DNA of 64,000 nt from an uncultured SAR86 cluster bacterium (lineage in GTDB: Bacteria; Pseudomonadota; Gammaproteobacteria; Magnimaribacterales; D2472): contig CACJML010000002.1 in NCBI GenBank assembly GCA_902594515.1, forward strand, positions 192,911 through 256,910, read 5' to 3'. A program made the position numbers and the translations under genes. A model generated the notes under the pieces. It did no database searches. It had not been told where the DNA came from and saw only the letters and a program-made list of their open reading frames with translations. Below are positions 1-8,484 of the stretch, piece by piece. Position 1 is the stretch's first letter; every line of letters starts with the position of its first letter.

Positions 1-1991
1 TAGAATTAGTAGGTCAGTGGCCATGGTCGAGAACAACTCTAGCAAGATTAACTGATCAAACTTACGCTGCAGCTGCTTTAGGATTTGATATAGTATTTGC
101 TGAACCGGATAGGACTAATCCACGCAATCTAATTAATCAATTCCCTGACAACCTAGCTTTAAAGCAGCAAGTGGAGCTGCTTCCTGATAATGATGAAGTC
201 TTTGCAAGAGCCATCGCCAACCATGGAACCGTTGTGTTGGGTGTTGCAGTTAATAATGCAGAAGAAACAACTGAATTTGCTAAAGCAAAATTTGGCCTAG
301 TGACTCAAGGGGACAATCCAAATCAATTTTTACCTACTTATACCGGCTTAAGAAGCAATATTCAAATGTTGGAAGAAGGTGCAGCGGGCCTTGGTACCAT
401 GAGCATCGGTAATAATGATTCAGTGGTGCGCAGCTTACCGACCTTTGATCGTGTTGGGGATACAGTGATTCCAAGTTTAGGTCTTGAACTTGCTCGAGTT
501 GCTATTGGAGCCTCAACTTTTCAAATCAAAGCTTCCAATGCTTCCAGTGAGGAAGCCTTTGGTGCACAAACTGGGATAAATAACATCAAACTTGGGCCGT
601 TGACGATGCCGACCACACCTGATGGGCAATCGTGGATTTACTTTGCGCCTACTGCAGACTTAGTGACTGTCTCCGCATGGGATGTTCTGTCTGGATCGAT
701 CAATCCTGATTTCTTTTCAGGTAAAGTAGTATTGGTTGGTACTTCGGCTGCAGGTTTATTTGATCTTCGATCCACTCCAATTGAAAAAAATATTCCAGGG
801 GTCACCGTTATTGGTCAATTTGTCCAACAAATTTTTGCCAACGAATTTTTGCAACGACCCGACTGGTTATTTGGAGCTGAATTCATTGCAGGATTGGTGT
901 TATCAATATTGATTACTTTTATGATCCAAACATTAGGCCCTATTGGAGGATTAACGGTTCTAGGTATTGGATCAAGCGGAATTATTGGTGGCAGCTGGTA
1001 TTTCTTTAAATCAAAATTGTTTTTAGTTGATCCTATTTCTCCACTTGTAATAATTTTAACTGTATACATAGCCGTAACCTTTTTTAACTTTCTTTTTACA
1101 GAATTGGAGAGAGGCCGGGTTCGTGGTGCATTTGCGCAGTATATGTCACCTGAAATGGTTAACCGTCTTGCAGAATCAAATGAATCCCTAAAACTCGGTG
1201 GTGAGCGCAAAGACATGACCATGCTATTTTCAGATATTCGCGGTTTTACCAAAATCTCTGAACAGTACAAAAAGGATCCAGAAGCCCTAACTGAACTTAT
1301 CAATCGCTTATTAACTACTCTATCTAATGAAATCTTAGAATGTGAGGGAACCATTGATAAGTATATGGGGGACTGCATTATGGCCTTTTGGAATGCGCCT
1401 GCCTCGCAAGAAAATCATGCTGAGCTTGCTATTCAAGCTGGTGTCAAAATGCGGAAGGCGCTTAAAAAACTTAATGACGAGTTGGTTGGTGAGGGAAAGC
1501 TTGCCATGGAAATTGGAATTGGCATCAATACTGGTGATTGTATTGTTGGCAACATGGGCTCTGACAAGCGCTTTGACTATACGGTTCTAGGTGATGCGGT
1601 AAATTTAGCGGCACGACTTGAAGGTCAATCAGGTTCGTATGGGGTCAACATTGTTCTAGGTGAAGAGACAGCTAAACAGATACCAGATTTTAAGTTAATT
1701 GAGTTAGATCTTCTTGCGGTGAAAGGAAAAACCGAACCTGTTAGAATTTATACCTACTTAAGCGAGTTGCATATTGATCAAGCTGCTAAGCTTAAAGAGC
1801 CTCAAAATGCAATGTTAGAAAACTACCGTGAACAAAATTGGGACGCAGCGGAACGGTATTTACTTACTGCAAAAGCCAAAGCCCCTGAATTAGAAAAATA
1901 CTATCAATACTTTCAAGAAAGGATAAATCAATTTAGAATACATCCCCCAAAAGATGATTGGAGTGGTGTGAATGTTGCAACAACTAAATAA
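1..1991 (+). CDS. CHASE2-domain class III adenylate cyclase (5' partial)
   Basis: The ORF track starts this gene at 171, but the same frame is open back to base 3 and encodes CHASE2-like sequence ('GQWPWSRTTLARL', 'GFDIVFAEPD'), so the gene begins before the window. Order: periplasmic CHASE2 sensor (to about base 850), three membrane segments (about 870-1100), then a class III cyclase domain. The two metal aspartates are present in 'FSDIRGFT' and 'KYMGDCIMAF'. The Lys before 'YMGD' and the Asn/Arg of 'NLAARLEG' fit an active adenylate cyclase. It should make cAMP in the cytoplasm in response to an extracytoplasmic signal. The 3' end overlaps the next gene by 20 bases, implying co-transcription. 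Adenylate rather than guanylate specificity is inferred from these residues. Confidence 0.9.
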   Translation, partial: ELVGQWPWSRTTLARLTDQTYAAAALGFDIVFAEPDRTNPRNLINQFPDNLALKQQVELLPDNDEVFARAIANHGTVVLGVAVNNAEETTEFAKAKFGLVTQGDNPNQFLPTYTGLRSNIQMLEEGAAGLGTMSIGNNDSVVRSLPTFDRVGDTVIPSLGLELARVAIGASTFQIKASNASSEEAFGAQTGINNIKLGPLTMPTTPDGQSWIYFAPTADLVTVSAWDVLSGSINPDFFSGKVVLVGTSAAGLFDLRSTPIEKNIPGVTVIGQFVQQIFANEFLQRPDWLFGAEFIAGLVLSILITFMIQTLGPIGGLTVLGIGSSGIIGGSWYFFKSKLFLVDPISPLVIILTVYIAVTFFNFLFTELERGRVRGAFAQYMSPEMVNRLAESNESLKLGGERKDMTMLFSDIRGFTKISEQYKKDPEALTELINRLLTTLSNEILECEGTIDKYMGDCIMAFWNAPASQENHAELAIQAGVKMRKALKKLNDELVGEGKLAMEIGIGINTGDCIVGNMGSDKRFDYTVLGDAVNLAARLEGQSGSYGVNIVLGEETAKQIPDFKLIELDLLAVKGKTEPVRIYTYLSELHIDQAAKLKEPQNAMLENYREQNWDAAERYLLTAKAKAPELEKYYQYFQERINQFRIHPPKDDWSGVNVATTK

Positions 1992-2718
1992 GGCTTTTAT
2001 TTTAGCCATTGCATTAATCGGTGTTCAGGCTTTTGCGTCTGCCATTATTAATATTGAAGATTTACGCCAAGAAGGTGAAATTGGTCTTTTTCAATCTATC
2101 TCAGGCAGTGTTGATGCCTCTCGAGGAAATCGTGATCGCGATTATTATTCCTTCACGTATCGAATTGATAATAATTCAGATTCAATAGACTCTTTTTTGG
2201 TGCTAAGTCAATCAGAGAGAAAATATGAAGGGAGTGATATTGATGAGTCTAATTTTTTTCATGGTCGATTAGTTTTTAAGAATGAAACTAAATTCCATTA
2301 TGAGCTCTTTGCACAACGCTCAGAAAATCCATTTAGAAATTACAGACAAAGAGAGGTTATGGGTCTTGGACTCAGATATCTGATCAACGATCACGCTAGA
2401 TTTGGATTTGCTATCATTAATGAAGACGAAGAAGATCTCAATATGATCAATACAAAAACAGACCGTTTAAATCTTTACTTTCATGATGATTTTGAAATCG
2501 GTAAGAATATTTTCTTCAATACGACCATTTATATTCAACCCTCAGTAGATGACTTTAGTGATGATGTTAAATCCAGTGCCATTTTTGCACTTGATTTTGA
2601 AGTTAATGAACAGGTGATGATTTCGGTGCAGTACTCAAGGTTTAATGATAATGCACCTCCAATGAATGCTGATAAAATGGATGAAAGTATTAGTACAAAA
2701 TTTTCATGGAGTTTCTAG
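1972..2718 (+). CDS. DUF481-like outer-membrane beta-barrel protein
   Basis: The 248-residue product has an N-terminal signal peptide ('FILAIALIGVQAFASA') followed by alternating-polarity strands typical of a small beta-barrel. It ends in an aromatic residue ('TKFSWSF'), as outer-membrane proteins usually do. The pattern 'FFHGRLVFKNETKFHYELFAQ' then 'RQREVMGLGLRYLI' resembles the DUF481 (YdiY-like, salt-induced) family. The start overlaps the cyclase gene, with GGAG upstream as a ribosome binding site, and MscS follows after 9 bases. Function in this family is poorly known. The neighbourhood suggests an envelope or osmotic role, which is inference. Confidence 0.7.
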   Translation: MLQQLNKAFILAIALIGVQAFASAIINIEDLRQEGEIGLFQSISGSVDASRGNRDRDYYSFTYRIDNNSDSIDSFLVLSQSERKYEGSDIDESNFFHGRLVFKNETKFHYELFAQRSENPFRNYRQREVMGLGLRYLINDHARFGFAIINEDEEDLNMINTKTDRLNLYFHDDFEIGKNIFFNTTIYIQPSVDDFSDDVKSSAIFALDFEVNEQVMISVQYSRFNDNAPPMNADKMDESISTKFSWSF

Positions 2719-2727
2719 GAGAAATAA

Positions 2728-3894
2728 ATGTTAGATAGTTTTTTAGGTGTGGTTAATCAAGTTTGGAATGATGGTCTTTATGGAATTGGCATCACCGAGC
2801 TTATTGTTTCAATCGTCATTCTATTTACTGGAATTATTATTCGTGGGGTATTCATTGCACGTGTGTTTAAGTGGCTTGAAAAGCTCTCTGATCAAACAGA
2901 GTCTGAAGCCGATGATGCCGTATTAGAGACTCTTGAAAAGCCTCTTGGTTACCTCCCTATTACTTTAGCCCTTTACGTGATAACTCTTTACTTGCCTTTA
3001 AGTGGTACACCTGAGTTGGTTGCTCAAAACATCGTCAAGGCCGCGATTGCCTTCACCATTTTCAGCACTTTATCAAATTCTGTACAACCAATCTTTGGAA
3101 TGTTCTCAGCAACTAGCTTGTTGACTGCATCCATGACGATGTGGCTGGAAAGAGCTGCTAGAGTTCTTATTTGGGTGATCGGTATAGGGGTCATACTTGA
3201 TATCTTTGGAATTCAAATTGGTCCTCTTGTTGCGGGATTGGGTTTGTTTTCAGTGGCAGTAGCTCTCGGAGCACAGGACCTATTTAAAAATTTAATTGCT
3301 GGAATCCTAATCATAGGTGAAAACCGTTTCCAGCCTGGTGACAGAATTGAAATTGAAGGAGAACTTCATGGCGTTGTTGAGAATATTGGGTTTCGCTCAA
3401 CATTAGTAAGACTTTTTAGTACTGCGCCGATGCTGGTTCCCAATAAAGACCTTGCAGATTTTAAAGTTATTAACCATGGCGCAATGCAGTTCCGTAGAAT
3501 TAGCTGGACCATCAATTTGATATATTCAACCACACAAGATCAATTGGCAAAGATTTGTGAAGGTATTGAGGCTTTTATAAAAAGCTCTGATCAGTTTGCT
3601 GAAAATCCACGACAAGATTCCTTCGTAAAAACTGATGAATTTGGGGCCAGTTCAATTGATGTCAGAATACTTTGTTATACCGAGCCCTTGAACCTTACAG
3701 ATTTTACAAGAGTGAAGCAGTCTTTGATATTTGAAACCATTAAAATTGTTCGTGCAAATGGATCTGAGTTTGCTTACCCATCTACTTCGGTATACATGGA
3801 AAATACTGAAAAAAATCCTGAGGATTATGATGTAGTTCAAGAGCAATCACATGCGCCTCAAAAAATTGATCCTGATTCTGGCGGTGACGATTAA
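2728..3894 (+). CDS. MscS-family mechanosensitive ion channel
   Basis: The 388-residue protein has three to four N-terminal membrane segments. A pore-lining helix follows ('LVAGLGLFSVAVALGAQDLF') with the Gly/Ala packing of MscS TM3, then the MscS beta domain ('FQPGDRIEIEGELHGVVENIGFRST', 'VPNKDLADFKVINHG') and a C-terminal alpha/beta domain. It is the small-conductance type that releases solutes on hypo-osmotic shock from the inner membrane. A good ribosome site (AGGAG) sits 8 bases before the ATG. It is probably the last gene of the cyclase-DUF481-mscS operon. It ends tail-to-tail with the K+ channel gene, overlapping by 4 bases. Confidence 0.92.
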   Translation: MLDSFLGVVNQVWNDGLYGIGITELIVSIVILFTGIIIRGVFIARVFKWLEKLSDQTESEADDAVLETLEKPLGYLPITLALYVITLYLPLSGTPELVAQNIVKAAIAFTIFSTLSNSVQPIFGMFSATSLLTASMTMWLERAARVLIWVIGIGVILDIFGIQIGPLVAGLGLFSVAVALGAQDLFKNLIAGILIIGENRFQPGDRIEIEGELHGVVENIGFRSTLVRLFSTAPMLVPNKDLADFKVINHGAMQFRRISWTINLIYSTTQDQLAKICEGIEAFIKSSDQFAENPRQDSFVKTDEFGASSIDVRILCYTEPLNLTDFTRVKQSLIFETIKIVRANGSEFAYPSTSVYMENTEKNPEDYDVVQEQSHAPQKIDPDSGGDD

Positions 3895-4928
3895 GCTGAG
3901 CGGTTTTTAATTGTTTCCTCAAGCTCTCTAAAAAGTACTTCATGCTCATCAAAGAGTTCTTCGAGATCAGATTTTTTTAGTTCAAAGAGTTTGCTATCGT
4001 CAGTAGCAACTAAGGTTGCATTTCTAGCTGAGTTTGAGATCAATGCCATCTCTCCAAAAAAATCACCCGGGCCTAAATAAACAGGATTTTCAAGATCAAC
4101 TTTGACCTGACCCTGCTCAATAATAAACATCGCATCACCCTCATCGCCTTTTTTAAAAATCTCCTCATTTTTTTGGAAGAGTTTTACATCAAGCTTTTCG
4201 TTAATCTTATTGATCGCACCAACCGGTAATTGCTGAAATAAAGGAATGGCAGCGATGGCCTCAAAAGTAATTAAAAAATTCCTTTTTTGAATCTCCTCAT
4301 AATAAGCTGATGCCAAAATTGCGGCTGGCAAAGCAAACATTCCAATGCCAATGAACATGGTAAAGCTTGCAAGAATTTTACCTATTTCAGTGCTTGGGAC
4401 AACATCTCCATAGCCCACCGTAGTTAACGTCGCAATGCCCCACCACATTGCAGCAGGAATGCTACCAAATATTTCTGGCTGTGCTTCTGATTCAAGAAAA
4501 TAAATAAGTGTGGAAACAACTAATAAAATGGAGATCACCATCATTTGTGAGCCAAGTAATGCGTTACGTTGCATGACAATGGTCTTGATTAACGTATTGG
4601 TGGGGACTAAAAATTTTGAGGTTCTAAAAATTTGAAACAGTCGAAACAATCTCAACATTCTTAAATCAACCAACCCAACAAAAAGCGCATTAATCAGGAC
4701 AATAGCATCAACAGCCAAAAGAAAATCAAACTTTCTAATAATAATGGCACGCATTAAAAATTCCAAACAGAATAAGGTTATGGTGAGAAGGTAAAAAACA
4801 TCAAAAATCCTTTCCACCGTGCGGGTAAGTTCCATTGAAGTCAGCACCTGGTCAGCAATGGAAAGAATGATGAGGATGCCAATAATTTTAGAAAAGGTTC
4901 CTTCGAAAAAACTTTTGAGATTTTCCAT
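3891..4928 (-). CDS. Voltage-gated K+ channel with C-terminal cyclic nucleotide-binding domain
   Basis: Six membrane segments precede a cNMP-binding domain. S4 carries four regularly spaced arginines ('LRMLRLFRLFQIFR'). The K+ selectivity filter is 'TTVGYGD'. The phosphate-binding cassette of the C-terminal domain shows 'FFGEMALISNSARNATL', with the FGE and Arg expected for cAMP binding. The protein resembles bacterial CNG/HCN-like channels such as SthK or MlotiK1. The longest ORF starts at 4961. I prefer the ATG at 4928 (MENLKSFF) because the 11 residues before it look unstructured, but neither start has a strong ribosome site. It lies opposite a cAMP-producing cyclase, which suggests ligand and channel are functionally linked (inference). 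Confidence 0.88.
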   Translation of the reverse strand: MENLKSFFEGTFSKIIGILIILSIADQVLTSMELTRTVERIFDVFYLLTITLFCLEFLMRAIIIRKFDFLLAVDAIVLINALFVGLVDLRMLRLFRLFQIFRTSKFLVPTNTLIKTIVMQRNALLGSQMMVISILLVVSTLIYFLESEAQPEIFGSIPAAMWWGIATLTTVGYGDVVPSTEIGKILASFTMFIGIGMFALPAAILASAYYEEIQKRNFLITFEAIAAIPLFQQLPVGAINKINEKLDVKLFQKNEEIFKKGDEGDAMFIIEQGQVKVDLENPVYLGPGDFFGEMALISNSARNATLVATDDSKLFELKKSDLEELFDEHEVLFRELEETIKNRSA

Positions 4929-5026
4929 AAGCGGATTATAGCCTAGAGCACTCGCGCACATAAAAAAAAATGTGTTTTTACCAAGTAAGTTTGTTAGTAT
5001 TTGAACTCTGCAGCTAAGGAGGAGAA

Positions 5027-5341
5027 ATGTTCGAAATTTATAAAGATAGAGGTGGTAAACATCGTTTTAGGCTAAAGGCTAAAAATGGAGAAAATATCAT
5101 TGCATCACAAGCTTATGCATCCCGTGCAACTTGCATGAAAGGGATTAAATCAGTTGCCAAACATGCTGCTACAAAAGATAACTTCAAAACCAAAGAAACT
5201 CGTGGCGGCAAATGGAGTTTTAATCTAGTAGCTGGAAATAACAAAGTGGTCGCAACATCACAAAGCTATGCCGATAGGTCTTCAATGAATAAAGGTATTA
5301 AAAGTGTTATGACCAATGCACCCAAGCTAAAGATCTCCTAA
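5027..5341 (+). CDS. YegP-like DUF1508 protein with two tandem repeats
   Basis: The 104-residue protein consists of two DUF1508 (UPF0339) repeats of about 50 residues. Each has the pattern 'F..Y.DR.GK.RF.L.A.NG..I..SQ.Y..R..C..GI.SV', seen in 'GGKHRFRLKAKNGENIIASQ' and 'GGKWSFNLVAGNNKVVATSQ'. Length and layout match E. coli YegP-type proteins, which are small, cytosolic and of unknown biochemical function. A strong Shine-Dalgarno (AAGGAGG) lies 6 bases before the ATG, suggesting high expression. The permease gene begins 9 bases after the stop. Confidence 0.88.
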   Translation: MFEIYKDRGGKHRFRLKAKNGENIIASQAYASRATCMKGIKSVAKHAATKDNFKTKETRGGKWSFNLVAGNNKVVATSQSYADRSSMNKGIKSVMTNAPKLKIS

Positions 5342-5350
5342 GACACTTCA

Positions 5351-7120
5351 ATGTTTACTGACCAAAATGTATTAGTTGTAACTATATGTGTTTTGGTTGG
5401 TCTATTGATTTGGGGTCGCTGGCGTTATGATGCTGTAACTTTAGTTGCACTGGCTGCTTTGGTTCTTTTTGAAGTCATTCCAATCAATAGTGCTTTTTCA
5501 GGGTTTGGTCATCCTGCAGTTATTATTGTGGCTTTAGTGCTATTAATCAGCAGGGGTCTTCAAGAATCTGGTTTTGTTGGATTAATAGGTGGGCAACTTT
5601 CTAAAATCCCATTAAGCGAGAATCAGTTTCTGCTAGTCATTCTAGTAACTGCTGCCGCATTGTCCTCGTTTATGAACAACATTGGAGCCATGGCAATACT
5701 ACTGCCAGTAACCATAGCGGTATGTCAGCAAAATAATTGGAATCCACCAAAATTTTTAATGCCGCTGGCTTTTGCAAGTATTTTAGGGGGGATGAATACC
5801 ATGATTGGAACCCCGCCCAATATTATTATCTCCCAATACAGAGAAACCTATACAGGGACCAGCTTTAATTTCTTTGATTTTTCTTTTGTGGGAGTTGCCG
5901 TAAGCCTATTGGGTGTTGTCTTCATTGCTTTTCTTGGTTATCGCCTGGTCAAAGTAAGGCAAGAAGCTGGGGATGAAATTAAGTTAATTGATCTGAAAAA
6001 CTATTTGTTTGAAGTCAGAGTAAAAAAAGATAGTAAAGCCATCGGCAAAAGATTATCAGAAATTAAAAAAGTAGCAGGCCCAGAAACTGAAGTGCTTGGT
6101 ATTGTTAATGAATCAGGAGCGGTCAGCAAGGTCTCAATGGTCACTAAGTTTGCCCATAATCAGGTGCTTGTGATTAAAACCTCGCCGGATGATATTTCGA
6201 GATTGCAAAGTGATCTTGATTTAGAGATTTCTGAGGATCTTAATACCATTAAAGAATCTGATCTTGAGGAGATTGAGGTAATGGTCACAGCATCTTCAAG
6301 ACTTATTGGACGTAAACAAGAATTTTTAAAGCGCCTAGCCTCAGAAGATCTTGCCCTGCTTGGACTTTGGCGACAAGGTGCAAAGTTTAGAACTAGGCTT
6401 TCACGTGAAATTTTTAGAGTTGGGGATGTACTTTTACTAGGAGTGCGATCCATTGATGAGGAAGGAGTTAAAGAGCGTATTAAGCACCTAGGCCTCATGC
6501 CACTGATGCAGCGAGAAATGCAGGTCATCCCCAGTCGTAGTCGACTGCTAAAAAGTATTATTTTCTTTGTAACATTCTTGCTGCTTGCTGCCTTTAACGT
6601 GATTAATATTGTGATTGCTTTCTTATTATGTGTCCTTGCATTTATTGGGGTTAAAGTCCTTAACGGAAACCTTTATCGAAGTATTGAATGGCCCGTCATT
6701 GTCATGTTGGCCGCAATGATTCCAATCGGCCAAGCACTCGAAACAACCGGCATCTCTAATAACATTGCAATGTTTATTTCAGGCTATACCGAAGCCTTAC
6801 CTGTCTACATGATCATACTTTTAATTCTTGTGGTAACTATGTTTGTCTCAGACATCATTAATAATGCTGCCACAGCCATTATCATGGCGCCGATCGCTGC
6901 AAATATTGCCTCTCAACTAGGCGCTCCTGTAGAACCTTTTTTAATGGCAGTTGCCGTGGGAGCAAGTTGCGCTTTTCTCTCACCCATTGGTCACCAATGT
7001 AATACCCTAGTTATGGCACCGGGAGGATATAAGTTTGGAGATTACTGGAGACTGGGGTTACCCCTGGAAATAGTTATTGCAGCTATTTCAGTGCCAATGA
7101 TTATGTACGTCTGGTTTTAA
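5351..7120 (+). CDS. SLC13/DASS-type permease with two central RCK_C (TrkA-C) domains
   Basis: The 589-residue protein has an N-terminal membrane half (about 1-200), two soluble TrkA-C/RCK_C-like domains (about 210-390, 'FEVRVKKDSKAIGKRLSEI' and 'VMVTASSRLIGRKQEFLKRL') and a C-terminal membrane half. The paired helical-hairpin motifs are visible as 'SSFMNNIGAMAILLPV' with 'IGTPPN', and 'SDIINNAATAIIMAPIA' with 'FLSPIGHQCNTLVM'. This is the SLC13-family layout of sodium-coupled anion (sulfate or dicarboxylate) importers, and sequence alone does not show the substrate. No clear ribosome site precedes the start, so translation may be coupled to the YegP-like gene. It converges with the next gene, overlapping by 4 bases. 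Confidence 0.88.
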   Translation: MFTDQNVLVVTICVLVGLLIWGRWRYDAVTLVALAALVLFEVIPINSAFSGFGHPAVIIVALVLLISRGLQESGFVGLIGGQLSKIPLSENQFLLVILVTAAALSSFMNNIGAMAILLPVTIAVCQQNNWNPPKFLMPLAFASILGGMNTMIGTPPNIIISQYRETYTGTSFNFFDFSFVGVAVSLLGVVFIAFLGYRLVKVRQEAGDEIKLIDLKNYLFEVRVKKDSKAIGKRLSEIKKVAGPETEVLGIVNESGAVSKVSMVTKFAHNQVLVIKTSPDDISRLQSDLDLEISEDLNTIKESDLEEIEVMVTASSRLIGRKQEFLKRLASEDLALLGLWRQGAKFRTRLSREIFRVGDVLLLGVRSIDEEGVKERIKHLGLMPLMQREMQVIPSRSRLLKSIIFFVTFLLLAAFNVINIVIAFLLCVLAFIGVKVLNGNLYRSIEWPVIVMLAAMIPIGQALETTGISNNIAMFISGYTEALPVYMIILLILVVTMFVSDIINNAATAIIMAPIAANIASQLGAPVEPFLMAVAVGASCAFLSPIGHQCNTLVMAPGGYKFGDYWRLGLPLEIVIAAISVPMIMYVWF

Positions 7121-8295
7121 TCAGATAGTAAGGCTAGATTTTCAATAAACTTATAAATATCTTTTCTAAAAGTTGATTCATCGCCGTTTTCTTTGGTTAT
7201 TGGAGATGTGACGCCACCTTCACCCACTTTCATAATCTTTGAACTCTCAAGAAAGTCCCAAACTGCTAAGGTCACATCTGTATCACCAATTTCTTTCAAC
7301 CATTTAAACTCTTTAAAATCTTGAGTATCACCAGGAATGGGATCGTACTTAGTTATTTTAGTAACCACCACATCATTATCCCGATCTACAAAAATGTATT
7401 GTCCAAATTTACCACTGGCAAAAAAGATTTCATGATTTTCGTCATCAGCAGCCATCCACCAATGCAATGAGTATCCTCCTTGTCTTGGCGCTTTAAATCT
7501 CCACGATGTAGTAAAGGTCTCATCAATGAAGCCTTTTGGAACTAACGATTTATTATTCCAATTGCCGTTTCTTGCAAATAACAATCCAAACCTTGAAAAG
7601 TCTCTTGCACTCATGTCTATACAACAGTAGGTCATGACATTTCCTCGACCATCCTTCCATAGAGTTGATTTTTTGATGCCAATGGGCTGTAAGATTCTAT
7701 TCTCTAAAAGCTGATCTGCAGACTGACCGGTTGCAGCCTCTAAGATAGCTGCCAATAACATTGAATTAACATTGTTGTATTCCCATTTTGATCCAGGTTT
7801 TTTTTCTAATGGGACATTTAAAGCGTATTGAAGTTGATCTTCATTTAAAAACATTGTCTCGTGTTGAGTCTCTGGATACTGCAGACCGCTTTCCATATCA
7901 AGAATATTTCTTAGGGTAATAACTTTGCGCTCATCTTCTTTGTACACAGGCAGGTATTTGTAAACTGGATCATCAAGACTCTCTATTTCACCTTTTTCAA
8001 TAGAAATACCAATCAACGCAGCATAGAAACTTTTTGCAACTGACCATGAGGTACCGAAAGAATCTTGATTATAATTTTTAGCATATCGCTCACTTATAAT
8101 TTTCCCATTTTTAACAACTACCAAAGCCTGCGTTGCAGGATCTTTAAATGCAATATCTTCAAGAGCTTGGAGCCTCAACTCATTAACATTTTCTTGCGAT
8201 GCATTGGATAGCTCCCAGTTATCATCTGGAAAGTATTCAGCTAAAGCTACAGTTGAAAAAATGCTCACTGACAAACTCAAAAGTAAATGTTTCAT
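7117..8295 (-). CDS. Secreted serine hydrolase of the beta-lactamase (class C)/DUF-type family
   Basis: The product is 392 residues with a cleavable signal peptide ('LLLSLSVSIFSTVALA'). The catalytic SxxK is 'SVAK' in 'SWSVAKSFYAALIG', and the YxN motif is 'YNNVN'. The size fits the beta-lactamase/6-aminohexanoate-dimer-hydrolase group of serine hydrolases in the periplasm. These act on varied amides and esters, and most are not antibiotic-resistance enzymes, so the substrate is unknown. The gene stands alone, with tRNA-Val just upstream in the same direction. The family is secure, the substrate is not. Confidence 0.85.
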   Translation of the reverse strand: MKHLLLSLSVSIFSTVALAEYFPDDNWELSNASQENVNELRLQALEDIAFKDPATQALVVVKNGKIISERYAKNYNQDSFGTSWSVAKSFYAALIGISIEKGEIESLDDPVYKYLPVYKEDERKVITLRNILDMESGLQYPETQHETMFLNEDQLQYALNVPLEKKPGSKWEYNNVNSMLLAAILEAATGQSADQLLENRILQPIGIKKSTLWKDGRGNVMTYCCIDMSARDFSRFGLLFARNGNWNNKSLVPKGFIDETFTTSWRFKAPRQGGYSLHWWMAADDENHEIFFASGKFGQYIFVDRDNDVVVTKITKYDPIPGDTQDFKEFKWLKEIGDTDVTLAVWDFLESSKIMKVGEGGVTSPITKENGDESTFRKDIYKFIENLALLSD

Positions 8296-8308
8296 AAAGA
8301 TCCTTAGG

Positions 8309-8385
8309 TGGTAGACCCGAGCAGATTTGAACTGCTGACCTCTGCCATGTCAAGACAGCGCTCTAACCAACTGAGCTACGGGTCT
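8309..8385 (-). tRNA. tRNA-Val (anticodon GAC)
   Basis: The reverse strand folds as a 77-nt tRNA. The acceptor stem is AGACCCG/CGGGTCT, the D-arm has CTCAGTTGGTTAGAGC, and the anticodon loop TTGACAT holds GAC at 8349-8351. The T-arm contains GTTCAAATC, and the 3' ACCA is encoded at 8309-8312. Confidence 0.96.
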
Positions 8386-8396
8386 AGGACGAAACT

Positions 8397-8424
8397 ATTT
8401 TAAACTAGGTTGGTTTAAAGGCAA
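8397..8424 (-). promoter_or_regulatory. Candidate sigma70 promoter of tRNA-Val
   Basis: On the minus strand, TTGCCT (8424-8419) and TAAAAT (8402-8397) are separated by 16 bases. The -10 ends 11 bases before the tRNA 5' end, a sensible distance for a stable RNA promoter. Confidence 0.45.
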
Positions 8425-8442
8425 TAAGCTTAAGGCCAAAAA

Positions 8443-8467
8443 AAAAAGGAGGCAAGGCCTCCTTTTT
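8443..8467 (-). terminator. Intrinsic terminator of the LEA-like gene
   Basis: A perfect 11-bp stem (GGAGGC core flanked by A/T pairs) with a 3-nt loop is followed on the minus strand by a run of ten Us. It lies 18 bases after the stop of the LEA-like gene. A T run on the other side could also let it act on the plus strand. Confidence 0.85.
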
Positions 8468-8484
8468 CCTGAGAAAAGATAATA

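Noticed and set aside
815-1378. Minus-strand ORF of 187 residues
   Set aside because: It lies antisense inside the cyclase catalytic domain, which has clear motifs. No recognisable features.
4929-4961. TATAAT eight bases before the preferred K+ channel ATG, read as a leaderless promoter
   Set aside because: No -35 hexamer at a suitable distance, and the sequence could be coding if the upstream ATG is used.
7117-8295. Antibiotic-resistance beta-lactamase
   Set aside because: The SxxK and YxN motifs fit the broad serine-hydrolase group, with no feature specific to antibiotic-hydrolysing class C enzymes.
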